The translations under genes were made by a program, and so were the position numbers. From positions 124,001 to 188,000 of the forward strand of contig NZ_JACYXI010000003.1 of assembly GCF_014842915.1 (NCBI RefSeq): a stretch of 64,000 nucleotides of DNA. Direction: 5' to 3'. Below are positions 9,009 to 18,330 of this stretch, piece by piece (the first letter of the stretch is position 1; the number at the start of each line of letters is the position of its first letter). The notes under the pieces were generated by a model. It saw only the letters and a list, made by a program, of their open reading frames with translations, was not told where the DNA came from and made no database searches. Source of the stretch: Roseibium litorale (GTDB taxonomy: Bacteria; Pseudomonadota; Alphaproteobacteria; Rhizobiales; Stappiaceae).

Positions 9009-10003
9009 TTTCTGGCGAACCTTGCGCGGTAATAGTCCAGTATCACGGCGACAATGATAACCACACCGGTGATCATCTGGCGCATAAAGTCACTCAATCC
9101 ATACAGAATGAGACCGTTCGCGAGAACCCCGATGATGATTGCCCCGAGCAGGGTGCCGATCACGGAGCCACGGCCACCGCTCAGGCTTGTGCCGCCTATG
9201 ATGACAGCCGCGATGGCGTTGAGTTCGAAGCCTATGCCCGCAATCGGGCTGGAGATGTTAAGGCGGGCCATATAGACGACCGCCGCGACGCCTGCCGTCA
9301 GGCCGCAGATGGTGAAGGCGGCGACCTTGTACCAGAACACGGGATGGCCCGCGAGACGCACCGCTTCCTCATTGTTGCCGATGCCGTAAAGCAGCCGTCC
9401 GAAGACAGTGAAGTTCAGGATGAACCAGGCAATCAGCACGAACAGCAGAGCCACCAGAAATACCACCGGCACGCCATAAATCATCGCCGAGCCGAATTCC
9501 TCAAAGGCGAAGGGGAAGGAGTAGATGGTTTGTGCACCCGAAATCTGAAGGGCGCCGCCTCTGGCGATGTTCAGCATGCCAAGGGTGATGATGAAAGAGG
9601 GCAGGGACCAGAAGGCACTGACAATGCCGTTGAAGAGCCCGCAGAGAACACCTGTCATGGTGGCTGCGAAGATCGCGAGCGCAATGGCCTCGGCATCTCC
9701 AAACCCAGGCATTGTGATCGCTTTGCCCGCGACAACGGCGGCAAAAGCCATGACAGAACCCACCGAGAGATCGATGCCGCCGATCAGGATGACGAAGGTC
9801 ATGCCAACCGCCAGAACGAGGTTGATCGTGATCTGGGTCAGGATGTTTGTGATGTTGTTGGCGGTCAGAAAATGCTCGGTGGTAACCGAGAAGAAGATGA
9901 TCAGCGCTAGCAGTGCCAGGCCAATGCCCGCGTTTTGCATCACAGCCTGCAAGGAGATCCCGTTTCGTGCGGACCCCGTGTTCTTCATGGTGTCGGTCAT
10001 CAT
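9005..10003 (-). CDS. rbsC: Ribose ABC transporter permease
   Basis: 332 residues with about ten hydrophobic helices, the BPD_transp_2 architecture. The AraH/RbsC signature segment GGIDLSVGSVMAFAAV is seen near residue 75, and the EAA-like loop GGTSLSGGRGSVIGTLLGA near the C-terminus. It forms the inner-membrane channel for RbsA and RbsB. Only 2 bases separate it from rbsA, and it overlaps rbsD. Confidence 0.94.
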   Translation of the reverse strand: MMTDTMKNTGSARNGISLQAVMQNAGIGLALLALIIFFSVTTEHFLTANNITNILTQITINLVLAVGMTFVILIGGIDLSVGSVMAFAAVVAGKAITMPGFGDAEAIALAIFAATMTGVLCGLFNGIVSAFWSLPSFIITLGMLNIARGGALQISGAQTIYSFPFAFEEFGSAMIYGVPVVFLVALLFVLIAWFILNFTVFGRLLYGIGNNEEAVRLAGHPVFWYKVAAFTICGLTAGVAAVVYMARLNISSPIAGIGFELNAIAAVIIGGTSLSGGRGSVIGTLLGAIIIGVLANGLILYGLSDFMRQMITGVVIIVAVILDYYRARFARK

Positions 10004-10005
10004 CG

Positions 10006-11574
10006 TTACTGTTCTCCGGCCGTTTGGTTTTGCCCGTAGGCCAGTTTCAGGATGTTTTCTTCAGAGAAGTCCGGGCGGGAGATTTCGCCCTGGACTTCGT
10101 GTTCGGCCAGCACAAGAATCCGGTCGGCCAGGGTCATCAGTTCCGGCATTTCGGAAGAGACCACCAGCAGAGCCACACCTTCCCGCGCCAGCGCCTTGAG
10201 AATGGCGTAGATCTCGGCTTTCGCGCCGACGTCCACGCCCCGGGTCGGCTCGTCCAGCAGCAGCACCTTCGGGTTCCGGGCCAGCCATTTGGCCAGAACC
10301 ACTTTCTGCTGATTGCCGCCCGAGAGACTGGAGACCGCGTCCGCCAGACGTCCGTATTTCAGCTTGAGGCGCTTGCCGCCAGTCCGTGCCAGCTCGCGTT
10401 CGGCGGCAAAGTTCAGGATCCCGGAGCGGGAGACAGCCTTCATGCTGGCAAGTGAGGCATTGGCCGCAATCGGCATGTCCAGGATCAGGCCTTCGTCCTT
10501 CCGGTCTTCGGTCACAAAGCCGATGCCGGAGGCAATTGCATCGCGGGGACCGGAAAAAGTTACGGCCTGACCATCGCGCAGAAGAGTGCCGGAGCGGGGC
10601 GGATCGATCCCGAAGACGGCCCGCAGCAGTTCGGTGCGGCCTGCGCCAACAAGACCGGCAATGCCGACGATCTCACCGTAGCGCAGGTCAAGGGAGACGC
10701 CCTTGTCTTTCGGGTTCTGCCGGGTCTGGAGATTGTCGAGAGACAGAGCGATTGCGCCTGGCTGCGGGCGCTCCTCATTCGCGGAGTCATCACTGCCAAG
10801 ATCCCGCCCGACCATCCATTGGACGATGCCTCCCGGCGAGGTCTCGCTTATGTTCTCGGTCACGATGCTCTGACCGTTGCGGAACACGGTCACCCGGTCG
10901 CAGATGGCGAAGACCTCGTCCAGGTGATGGGACACAAAGACAACCGTCACGCCGCGGTCCTTGATGGAGGCGACGATCTCGAACAGGCGGCGGGTTTCGC
11001 GCTCGGTCAAGGTTGCGGTCGGCTCGTCCAGGATCAGAATACGGCTGTCGGATTGCAGGGCACGGGCGATTTCGACCAGCTGCCTATGTGCAATGCCGAG
11101 AGAGTTGACCGGCGCACGGACATCCACGTCCGTCAAGCCGATGGCGTCCAGCGCTTTGCGCGCACGCTCATTCATCTCCTTGCGGTCGAGCAGGCCGAAA
11201 CGGGTCTTCGGCATTTTCTCGATGGAGATATTCTCGGCAATGCTGAGGTGGTCGAGGAGATTGAATTCCTGGTGCACCACCTGAACGCCGGAAGCCTTGG
11301 CGTCGTGTGGGGAGGACGGGTGGTAAGCCTCGCCATCCAGATGAATGGTTCCAGCGTCATAAGGGAACACGCCGGATAGAATCTTGATCAGGGTCGACTT
11401 GCCAGCGCCGTTTTCGCCGACCAGCGCATGGACTTCCCCCTGCCTGAGGGAAAAGCTGACGCCATCAAGGGCTTTTACTCCGCCAAAGTGCTTCTTCACA
11501 CCTTCAGCCTGGAGAAATGCCTGGTCCGGGAGAGCAGCCTTCAAGGGCGCTGCCGGGAGCGGGGAAGAGGTCAT
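10006..11574 (-). CDS. rbsA: Ribose ABC transporter ATPase (two tandem ATP-binding domains)
   Basis: 522 residues with two nucleotide-binding domains, as in RbsA/MglA/AraG. Domain 1 has Walker A GENGAGKST and Walker B LILDEPTATLT. Domain 2 has the family-typical degenerate Walker A (GLVGAGRTELL) with signature SGGNQQKV and LLLDEPTRGVDVG. The start ATG 11574 is preceded by GGAGG 5 bases upstream. It follows rbsB after a 77-base gap holding a GC-rich stem-loop. Confidence 0.95.
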   Translation of the reverse strand: MTSSPLPAAPLKAALPDQAFLQAEGVKKHFGGVKALDGVSFSLRQGEVHALVGENGAGKSTLIKILSGVFPYDAGTIHLDGEAYHPSSPHDAKASGVQVVHQEFNLLDHLSIAENISIEKMPKTRFGLLDRKEMNERARKALDAIGLTDVDVRAPVNSLGIAHRQLVEIARALQSDSRILILDEPTATLTERETRRLFEIVASIKDRGVTVVFVSHHLDEVFAICDRVTVFRNGQSIVTENISETSPGGIVQWMVGRDLGSDDSANEERPQPGAIALSLDNLQTRQNPKDKGVSLDLRYGEIVGIAGLVGAGRTELLRAVFGIDPPRSGTLLRDGQAVTFSGPRDAIASGIGFVTEDRKDEGLILDMPIAANASLASMKAVSRSGILNFAAERELARTGGKRLKLKYGRLADAVSSLSGGNQQKVVLAKWLARNPKVLLLDEPTRGVDVGAKAEIYAILKALAREGVALLVVSSEMPELMTLADRILVLAEHEVQGEISRPDFSEENILKLAYGQNQTAGEQ

Positions 11575-11611
11575 CGGGCCTCCGGAAGAATGGTGCAGCT
11601 TAAAATCAACC

Positions 11612-11635
11612 CCCGCCCCGGCGGACCGGGACGGG
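11612..11635 (-). terminator. Stem-loop between rbsB and rbsA (processing or attenuation hairpin)
   Basis: Ten-base arms at 11612-11621 and 11626-11635 pair with one G-U wobble in the minus-strand transcript around a 4-base loop. Only a weak T-rich stretch follows. Such hairpins after binding-protein genes usually stabilise the upstream message or partly attenuate the downstream genes; a full stop here would cut off rbsACDK, so partial action is inferred. Confidence 0.55.
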
Positions 11636-11651
11636 AGCTGGGAGGATAGGG

Positions 11652-12572
11652 TCAGTCAGCGGTGACCAGCTCGATCGGGGTCTTGACCCAGCCTTCGAGC
11701 GGTTTTCCGCCTGCAACGACGCTCAGAGCCATGTCGATGGCGTTGGCTGCCATGTCCGTGCCGAACTGGTCGACGGTTGCCAGCATGCGGCCATCCTTGA
11801 TCATCGGTTCAACGGCCGGGATGTTGTCGAAGCCGACAACCTGAATGTCCTTGCGGCCTGCGCTTTCAAGCGCCTTGACCACGCCGATGGCCATGGAGTC
11901 ATTGGCAGCCATGACGCCCTGAATGTCCGGGTGTGCGGTCAGCATGGTGGAGAAGACCGAGTTGGCTTCTTCCGTTTCCCAGTGAGCGGTACGGCTGTCG
12001 AGCAGGTTCAGCTTGTACTCGGCAACGGAGTCTTCAAAGCCGAGACGGCGCTGGGTCGCGTTGTCCGCCCCTGGGTTCCCCTCAATGATGACGACTTTGG
12101 CGCCTTCGCCAAGTTTTTTGGCCAGTGCGTCACCTGCCAGCTTAGCGCCGCCCCGGTTGTCCGGGCCGACGAACGCCAGTTCCACGCCCTGCTGCTTCTT
12201 GGCATCCTCATCAAGTGCCACGTCGAAGTTGACGACGACGATGCCGGCTTCCATAGCTTTTTTCAGCGGACGGACCATTGCGCGGGAATCTGCCGGTGCA
12301 ACGACGATGGCATCAACACCCTGGGTGATGAAGTTTTCGACCGCGTTGATCTGGGATTCGAAATCGGTCTCGTTCTGCATGCCGACAGCAACGAGTTCAT
12401 AGTCGCCGCGCTTCTGCTGATGGGCTTCCGCGCCCTTCATCATGTTCTGGAAGAACTCGTTGGCGAGGGACTTCATGATGAGGCCGACGACAGGCTTGTC
12501 AGCAGCGTTGGCGGTACCAGCAAGCAATATGAGGCTGGTCGCTGCGGCGGCAGCGAGCTTGGAAAATTTCAT
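11652..12572 (-). CDS. rbsB: Ribose-binding periplasmic protein
   Basis: 306 residues. A signal peptide is clear: MKFSK, a hydrophobic stretch with SLILLAG, then cleavage near TANA-AD. The mature protein is a type I sugar-binding protein (Peripla_BP_4): VGLIMKSLANEFFQNM, NPGADNATQRRLG and AANDSMAIGVVKALESAG match RbsB. ATG 12572 is chosen because GGGAGGAA sits 5 bases upstream and it starts exactly at the signal peptide; a longer frame to 12647 has no support. First gene of the rbs operon. Confidence 0.95.
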   Translation of the reverse strand: MKFSKLAAAAATSLILLAGTANAADKPVVGLIMKSLANEFFQNMMKGAEAHQQKRGDYELVAVGMQNETDFESQINAVENFITQGVDAIVVAPADSRAMVRPLKKAMEAGIVVVNFDVALDEDAKKQQGVELAFVGPDNRGGAKLAGDALAKKLGEGAKVVIIEGNPGADNATQRRLGFEDSVAEYKLNLLDSRTAHWETEEANSVFSTMLTAHPDIQGVMAANDSMAIGVVKALESAGRKDIQVVGFDNIPAVEPMIKDGRMLATVDQFGTDMAANAIDMALSVVAGGKPLEGWVKTPIELVTAD

Positions 12573-12886
12573 TGTATTCCTCCCAAAATATGCCGCTTCT
12601 CTGCGTGACAGATCAGTGCCCCGGAGCGGCTGCAATATTGAAATCACGGCTTGGGCAGGCTGGTCAATATGAAACGATACAAAAATTTGTATCGTTTCAT
12701 TTTTTGAGCAAAACCAGCAACTTGAGCGATAGTCTGTGCCGAAGCGTGATGTGGATTAGTGGCCGGGAGGACCGGATAGCTTTGCAGAACAGACCAACTG
12801 AAATAATTTAGAATGCTGAAAATATTGAGACTTTCCAGTATGGATCTCTGCCCGACGGCCCATTAAATTTTAGGGGATGTTGCCTC
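12573..12886 (-). promoter_or_regulatory. 314-base gap between rbsB and cutC, rbs promoter region
   Basis: No gene is seen. It must hold the rbs promoter. On the minus strand TTGACC (12667-12662) could be a -35 box; no convincing -10 is visible. The large palindrome at 12669-12700 lies immediately upstream of that box. The part nearest cutC is AT-rich and shows no hairpin with a T-run, so where the cutC operon terminates is unclear. Confidence 0.5.
12669..12700. promoter_or_regulatory. Candidate RbsR operator, 32-base palindrome
   Basis: Perfect 15-base arms (starting ATGAAACGATACAAA) flank a central AA. Each arm contains a 12-base LacI-type box, TGAAACGATACA and its inverse TGTATCGTTTCA, with a central CG. 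The two CG centres are 18 bases apart. It lies 97-128 bases upstream of rbsB. Binding by RbsR is inferred from family and position. Confidence 0.7.
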
Positions 12887-13642
12887 TCAGGGTTGTCTTC
12901 CTGCAAGCAGGGCCTTCAGCTGGCGCACAACACCGGCATCGGTTTGTTTGGGACAACCGGACAGGAAACCGAGGTCGAGCAGCCGCTGATGAGTGACCGT
13001 TTGAACGGTGGAACAGGACGCGTGAATTTCCTTGATGGCAAGGGTGGGAGTGAACCGGGCGGCATTGCCGGGATTGATGCCGCTGCCGGGCATGATGGAG
13101 ATCCTGTCGCCAGCGCGCTCGGCAAGGGCGGCGAGCTGATCCAATCCGGCTTCTGCGGTGGGCGCTCCACCTGAGGTCAGGATGCGGGAGAAGCCCAGGT
13201 CGATGGCGGCCTCCAGTGCTTCGGTGAGGTCCGGGGCAAGATCGAAGGCACGGTGGAGTGTCACGTCCAGTGTGTCGGCATGTTTGATCAGATCGGAGAG
13301 AGTTTTGGTGTCGAGGCGGCCGTCCTCGGTACTGACACCGATGACAACCCCCGGCAGGCCGCAGTCCGCGGCCGCCTCAATGTCGCGCTTGATGATGCCG
13401 ATTTCCGCTTGTGAATACTGGAAGCCGCCTTGGCGCGGGCGGATCAGAGGATAGATGGGGATGCCCGCACTTGCCGCCTGGCGCATGAAGCCAGGGGAAG
13501 GCGTCAGTCCACCGGTGGACAGGGCCGAACAGAGTTCGATCCGGTCGGCCCCGCCCTCGACGGCGGCCAGAAGGCCGTCCATCGTATCAACGCAGACTTC
13601 GAGCAGAACGCTGTCCGGGGTGGTGTGCGCAGAAGTGGTCAT
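12887..13642 (-). CDS. cutC: CutC family protein
   Basis: 251 residues, a TIM-barrel family first named for copper homeostasis in E. coli, though a direct copper role is disputed. Family blocks visible: LEVCVDTMDGLLAAVEGGADRIELCSAL, GGLTPSPGFM, PIYPLIRPRQGGFQYS, and the C-terminal MPGSGINPGNAARF and EIHASCS (each split over the usual barrel strands). ATG 13642 starts the conserved part; a 32-residue upstream extension has no family similarity. Last gene of a minus-strand operon of amino-sugar and peptide genes, 28 bases after the MFS gene, which argues for a metabolic rather than a copper role here. Confidence 0.88.
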   Translation of the reverse strand: MTTSAHTTPDSVLLEVCVDTMDGLLAAVEGGADRIELCSALSTGGLTPSPGFMRQAASAGIPIYPLIRPRQGGFQYSQAEIGIIKRDIEAAADCGLPGVVIGVSTEDGRLDTKTLSDLIKHADTLDVTLHRAFDLAPDLTEALEAAIDLGFSRILTSGGAPTAEAGLDQLAALAERAGDRISIMPGSGINPGNAARFTPTLAIKEIHASCSTVQTVTHQRLLDLGFLSGCPKQTDAGVVRQLKALLAGRQP

Positions 13643-13670
13643 GGGGCGGGTCTCCGGATGGTGTGCAAAG

Positions 13671-14879
13671 TCAGTTTGTGGCCGCCGGCTTGCGGCCATC
13701 AAGTCCATAGACGAGGGCGACGCCGAGCAGCCCTGCAAGACCGCCGATCATGGAGGTTCCGGCATAGCCGGACACATAGGTGCCGAAGCCGAAGAGCACC
13801 GAGCTGAGACCAGCGCTGATGAAGAGATTGACCGAAATCAGCGAGCTGCCAAGCCCCGCAAGATCCGGGATGAGTTCCTGCAGATAGGTGATCGGCAGGC
13901 TGATGATTGCCGCGGCACCCAATCCGCTGATCAGGCACAGCGCATAGACGTGCAAGGGGGAAGATGACAGGCCAAGCAGCACGAGATAGGCCGCATAGAG
14001 TGCGGCGCCCGTGCAGATGGAGAGAACCGGGCCGAGTTTTGGCTCCATCCGGCCCCAGAACATGATGAAGACGATCTCCAGCATGGCAACGACCCCGATG
14101 ACTATGCCGACATCGGTCAGGGTTCCGCCTGCGGTTTCCGTGGTGATCAGCGGCAGGACGGCCGCATTCACATGCAGCATGGACGTGATGAGCGAGATGG
14201 CGAGAAGCCGCACGAGTACACCCGGCCTTGCGACACGGCGGAGGGAGGCGAGGAATTGAATGTTCGTCTTCAATCCGCCGTCGGATGGCAGCTTGCGCGG
14301 CAAGGCGAACTGGAAGAGGCCGAAACAGACAAGACAGGCACTCATGGAGATCAGATAGGCAGGCAACATGCTGCCTGCGTTGGCGAGAACCATGCCCACA
14401 AGACCCGGCACCAGCACCCAGGACAGGGAAATCATCGCGCGGACAGCGGCATTGATACCTGCCAGCTCATTGCCCGGCAGCGTTACCGAATATGCCCGCA
14501 CATTGGCAAAGATCAGGGAGTTCAGGGCGCCGAAGATCGGCAACAGGGCGAGAAGCCCGATCAGGAAGCTGACCGTATTCGCTCCGAAATAGATGATGCC
14601 CGAGCCGGCAATGCCGAAGCAGCTGACGACGATCAAGGCGCGCCGGTAGTCGCCGAGCCGGTCCGAGAAGATGCCGATCACCACGCTCGCGATCACGTTG
14701 ATGATCGCAGCGAAAAGGATCACGGCGGAATAGGCCGCGTCGCTCAGGCCAAATTCCTGAATAGCGATGACGGACTGGAAGGGGCTGGTCGCAGCGCCTG
14801 CAAAGCCGAAGAAGAAGATGGCCATTGCGCTGACCCGGATCGGGGCATGGCGGAAGGCTGCCGCGTACATGGAGAACAT
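13671..14879 (-). CDS. MFS transporter, sugar-efflux (Set) type
   Basis: 402 residues, twelve predicted membrane helices in two sets of six with a central polar loop (about 195-215, PRKLPSDGG). The motif A loop after helix 2 reads GIFSDRLGDYRR. Overall spacing resembles SetA/SetB sugar-efflux transporters. It lies between the M81 peptidase and cutC genes in the same direction, so it may move a sugar or peptide product of this operon; direction and substrate are unknown. Confidence 0.75.
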   Translation of the reverse strand: MFSMYAAAFRHAPIRVSAMAIFFFGFAGAATSPFQSVIAIQEFGLSDAAYSAVILFAAIINVIASVVIGIFSDRLGDYRRALIVVSCFGIAGSGIIYFGANTVSFLIGLLALLPIFGALNSLIFANVRAYSVTLPGNELAGINAAVRAMISLSWVLVPGLVGMVLANAGSMLPAYLISMSACLVCFGLFQFALPRKLPSDGGLKTNIQFLASLRRVARPGVLVRLLAISLITSMLHVNAAVLPLITTETAGGTLTDVGIVIGVVAMLEIVFIMFWGRMEPKLGPVLSICTGAALYAAYLVLLGLSSSPLHVYALCLISGLGAAAIISLPITYLQELIPDLAGLGSSLISVNLFISAGLSSVLFGFGTYVSGYAGTSMIGGLAGLLGVALVYGLDGRKPAATN

Positions 14880-14927
14880 TTGGGAAAACCGGAAAGGGGC
14901 TGCCGGACGATCCGGCAGCCGGGAAAG

Positions 14928-16370
14928 TTAGGCCTGCCAGCGGGCGGAAAGGCGGGCGGCAGGCGTATAGTTGAAAGTCCTGTCAAACGGGAAGGCAGGA
15001 GCGGAACGGCGGGCGTTTGTCAGCCGTTCGATGTCCTGATTGACCACCCCGTCCGTCAGGGCCATGAGGTTGGGGGCCGCGATCGGCGCCAGTTCCGGCG
15101 ACAGATATCCGGATTTGACCACGACCATCCGGGCCGCTTTAGGATCAAGCCCGAGACGGGTGAAGTCCGGGATGTTGTGATAAGGCCTCCGTCTTGCGGC
15201 CAGAACCACTGTGTTCCCGGCGATCTCCACCACGGCCTGTCGCTCATCCCGCGTGCCGCCTGGGGTGTCGTCCAGTTTCAGCACCTTGGCTGTGACTCCA
15301 ACTTTCTGGCTGGAGGGATCCAGCGAGCCGCCGATCGTGAGCTGAACCATGTTGCCTTCTCCGGCAGCGATGCAGGCTTCAACCGCAGGCTTGTCGGTGA
15401 TGCCGGCCACGACGGCTCCGGTGAAGCCGCGGCGGAGCAGTTCGGCCAGAACATCGGCCCGGTCGCCAACGCCGCCCCCGGTCGGGTTGTCGCCGGAATC
15501 TGCCAGAATGACAGGTCTTGTTGTTGCCTGTTCCGCCAGATCCATCATTTCTGACAGGGGCCCGGTGACCGGTCCGAACTGAAAGCCGTTACGCGCATCC
15601 CAGTAGGACTGAGCGATGGTCTCAGCGGTTGTTATCGCCGCCTGCCGGTCTGTGCCTGTAACGACGGCACAGGCCGTTGCCCGCGGCTCGTCTGCCCAGA
15701 CATAGCCAACCATCAGATTGGCATCGAGCACGCCGGGGGTCTGGTCATGACCGGGTAGAGCGGCATAGAGACCTGCTGCCGGATGATCTTCGGTCGAGGT
15801 GCGCTCACCCGGCAGCAAGACAGGAACCGGTGCCCAGGCAATGCCGGGGCGGGTGCCGGTCTTCAGGCAGTCCACCAGCATCGTATAGGCGCGGATCATG
15901 GTTTCACGCACATCAATATGGGGCGCTGTGCGGTAACCAGCGAAGATGTCGAGCTGGTCGATGATCTTCTGGCTGACATTGCCATGAAGGTCATAGCTGG
16001 CGGCAATCGGGATGTCCGGTCCGGCCAGTTCCCGGACAGCGGAGATCCAGTCACCTTCCGCATCATCCATGCCGTCGACATTCATTGCACCATGCATGGC
16101 GAGATAAATGCCGTCGGCGGGCAGCGCCGCTTTCAGAAGGTCCAGAAACTCTGCCTTGAACGCTTCATAGGTTGCCCGGGCTACTGGCCCGCCGGGAACC
16201 GCGCGGGCATGGAGAAGCGGGGCGATCTCGACATCCGGCTGAGGCAGGAAGGAGAAATACTCCGACTTCGGCAGAGCGTCCTCGCGCATGACGAAGAAGT
16301 CTTCCAGCTGCATCAGCACCGGCGAGTATGTGCTGCATTCCGTATGAATGCCGCCAACTGCAATACGCAT
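14928..16370 (-). CDS. M81 family metallopeptidase (MlrC/microcystinase C type), copy 1
   Basis: 480 residues. M81 proteins combine an N-terminal zinc-peptidase domain (DUF1485) with a C-terminal MlrC domain; the founding member hydrolyses linearised microcystin. Seen here: MRIAVGGIHTECSTYSP at the N-terminus (His and Glu typical of the metal site), YLAMHGAM, AASYDLHGNVS, and the C-terminal block DSGDNPTGGGVGDRADVL. The start is ATG 16370, at the conserved N-terminus. Substrate here is unknown; a second copy is encoded at 21068-22537. Confidence 0.88.
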   Translation of the reverse strand: MRIAVGGIHTECSTYSPVLMQLEDFFVMREDALPKSEYFSFLPQPDVEIAPLLHARAVPGGPVARATYEAFKAEFLDLLKAALPADGIYLAMHGAMNVDGMDDAEGDWISAVRELAGPDIPIAASYDLHGNVSQKIIDQLDIFAGYRTAPHIDVRETMIRAYTMLVDCLKTGTRPGIAWAPVPVLLPGERTSTEDHPAAGLYAALPGHDQTPGVLDANLMVGYVWADEPRATACAVVTGTDRQAAITTAETIAQSYWDARNGFQFGPVTGPLSEMMDLAEQATTRPVILADSGDNPTGGGVGDRADVLAELLRRGFTGAVVAGITDKPAVEACIAAGEGNMVQLTIGGSLDPSSQKVGVTAKVLKLDDTPGGTRDERQAVVEIAGNTVVLAARRRPYHNIPDFTRLGLDPKAARMVVVKSGYLSPELAPIAAPNLMALTDGVVNQDIERLTNARRSAPAFPFDRTFNYTPAARLSARWQA

Positions 16371-16381
16371 CGAACCGAACC

Positions 16382-18301
16382 TCAAAGCTTGGGTGAATGG
16401 GGGGCAATGGCGGCGAAGCGCTGCCAGTCCTTGACAGATTTCGGCGACCAAGCCGCTTCGGCAACTGCACAAAGGCGCGGGAAGACGAGATGGTTGAAGT
16501 AACCGCGGGAGAGGAAGTGCTCTGACCAGATGCAGGCCTGAATACCCTTCATCCGGGCGCGCAGGTCATCCGGGAAGTCGCCTTCCGCTTCATAGCCATA
16601 GCTGTGCTCGGGCGGAACGGTACCGGCCCAGCTTGCGCCCGGTTCCTGCCAGGCTTCGCTTTGCACCATGTCCAGATAATAGGCCTGGCCGGGGGTCATG
16701 ACCACGTCATAGCCGCCACGGGCCAGCTCGATGCCGACTTCCGGCTTCTGCCAGGCCATGAGCAGTGTGCCTTCCGTGCTCACGCCGCCGCCGTGGGAGA
16801 CTTCATCCCAGCCTGCCAAAAGCTTGCCGCGTTCTTTCAGCATATCCTGGATGCGCTTCATGAAATAGGACTGGAGCCCGAAGGTGCCTTCGAGTCCTTC
16901 CTTCTGCATCAGGTCCTTGGCGCGCGGCGAGGCAAGCCACGACCCATCCGCCACTTCGTCGCCGCCAATGTGCAGGTAGCGGCAGGGGAAGAGTTCGACC
17001 ATCTCGTCAAAGACAGTGGCGAGGAAATCGTAGGTTTCCTCGATCGCCGGGTTGAGCGCGTTGTTCGGATAGCCTTGGACGGAGTGATAGCTGTCGGGCG
17101 CTTCCTGTCCGTCTGAGAGGGGCTTCAACACCGCAAGGGTCGCGGTGGAGTGGCCGGGAATGTCTACTTCCGGCACGACCTCTACATTGAGGCTCATGGC
17201 GTGGGCGACAAGCGCCTTCACGTCTTCCTGAGAATAGAAGCCGGAGACAGGCTCCGCTCCGTTGCCGAGCTGCGGCAGAAGGATCTCATCCGGCCCCCGG
17301 GTCGCGCCAACGGTCGTCAGCTCCGGATAGGCCTTGATTTCCAGCCTCCAGGCTTCGTCATCGGTCAGGTGCCAATGGAAGATGTTCATCTTGAACCAGG
17401 CCAGGATGTCGACCAGACGGGAGACATCGGCCAGCGGATAGAACTGGCGGGACACATCCAGATGGCAGCCGCGCCAGTCGTAGCGCGGGGCATCTTCAAT
17501 CGTGCCGGACACCGGGAAAAGGAAGGTCTTGCTGTCAAGTCTGGCGCCATGGAGCAGCTGGGCAAGGGTGGTCAGCCCGTATTGAAGACCTGCCTCAGTG
17601 CCATAGGAAAGGGTGACTTTGTCCGCGCCGAACGTCAGCTTGTAGGCCGGGCCGGTGAGGCTTTCGGTCTGGCTAAGGGATAGTTCCCGACCTTCATGAA
17701 CCGGGCTGAGGGAGAAGGGCACATGGGCTGCCTCGAACAGGCGCTGATAGAGCGACTGCACCTTCTGGACGGCTTCCTTTTCTGCCGCTGTTGCCTCTGC
17801 AAGGCAAAGCGCGACCGGATAGGCTGCGCCTTCACCGAGTGCGGCAGACTTTGGCCAGGGCAGCAAGAAGTAAGGTGCTTCGACCTTGCCTTCCGGCAGG
17901 AGTGGATGTGCCGGTTCGCTATGTGCGCCTTCCAGCATCAGATCTCCCACGGCACATGGTTTGTGCGTGCCATCGGCCAGGGTCACGTAAGCGGATTTTG
18001 CGCCGTCCGTGCGGTGCCGGGCAGGGCGGTGAAGGCCATCGACCTTGAAGGACCAGGATGCTCCGGGAGTGAGCTTGAAGCCCGCAGGCGGGCTGACCTC
18101 GTGGAAGTTGGCGTTGCGCCGGAGGAAGACCGCATTTTCGCAGGTGACCTTGGACGTGACCCGGGTCAGGCTGGTGAAGACGACGCGAAAATCCGAGATT
18201 TCGGTGCCGGACATGTTGTGCAGGACGAAGGAAAAGCCGCCGGTCAGATCGCCTTCGATCGCATGCCAGCTGTTCTCAAGCGCAAACGGAAGGTTGGCCA
18301 T
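16382..18301 (-). CDS. Beta-N-acetylhexosaminidase (GH20)
   Basis: 639 residues. Releases terminal beta-linked GlcNAc or GalNAc. An N-terminal beta domain of about 150 residues (carbohydrate-binding-like) is followed by the GH20b domain (GLQYGLTTLAQLL) and the GH20 barrel from PRYDWRGCHLDVSRQF. The catalytic Asp-Glu pair is in YLHIGGDEVADGSW, and HWHLTDDEAWRLEI is the usual substrate-site strand. No signal peptide is apparent at ATG 18301 (MANLPFALENSWH), so it probably acts on imported oligosaccharides in the cytoplasm. Confidence 0.93.
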   Translation of the reverse strand: MANLPFALENSWHAIEGDLTGGFSFVLHNMSGTEISDFRVVFTSLTRVTSKVTCENAVFLRRNANFHEVSPPAGFKLTPGASWSFKVDGLHRPARHRTDGAKSAYVTLADGTHKPCAVGDLMLEGAHSEPAHPLLPEGKVEAPYFLLPWPKSAALGEGAAYPVALCLAEATAAEKEAVQKVQSLYQRLFEAAHVPFSLSPVHEGRELSLSQTESLTGPAYKLTFGADKVTLSYGTEAGLQYGLTTLAQLLHGARLDSKTFLFPVSGTIEDAPRYDWRGCHLDVSRQFYPLADVSRLVDILAWFKMNIFHWHLTDDEAWRLEIKAYPELTTVGATRGPDEILLPQLGNGAEPVSGFYSQEDVKALVAHAMSLNVEVVPEVDIPGHSTATLAVLKPLSDGQEAPDSYHSVQGYPNNALNPAIEETYDFLATVFDEMVELFPCRYLHIGGDEVADGSWLASPRAKDLMQKEGLEGTFGLQSYFMKRIQDMLKERGKLLAGWDEVSHGGGVSTEGTLLMAWQKPEVGIELARGGYDVVMTPGQAYYLDMVQSEAWQEPGASWAGTVPPEHSYGYEAEGDFPDDLRARMKGIQACIWSEHFLSRGYFNHLVFPRLCAVAEAAWSPKSVKDWQRFAAIAPHSPKL

Positions 18302-18330
18302 GAATGGTTCCTCTGGAAGTCTGATTGTTG

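Noticed and set aside
14172-15554. 460-codon plus-strand frame across the MFS and M81 genes
   Set aside because: Spans two real minus-strand genes and their junction and is composed of His/Arg/Gln-rich shadow sequence.
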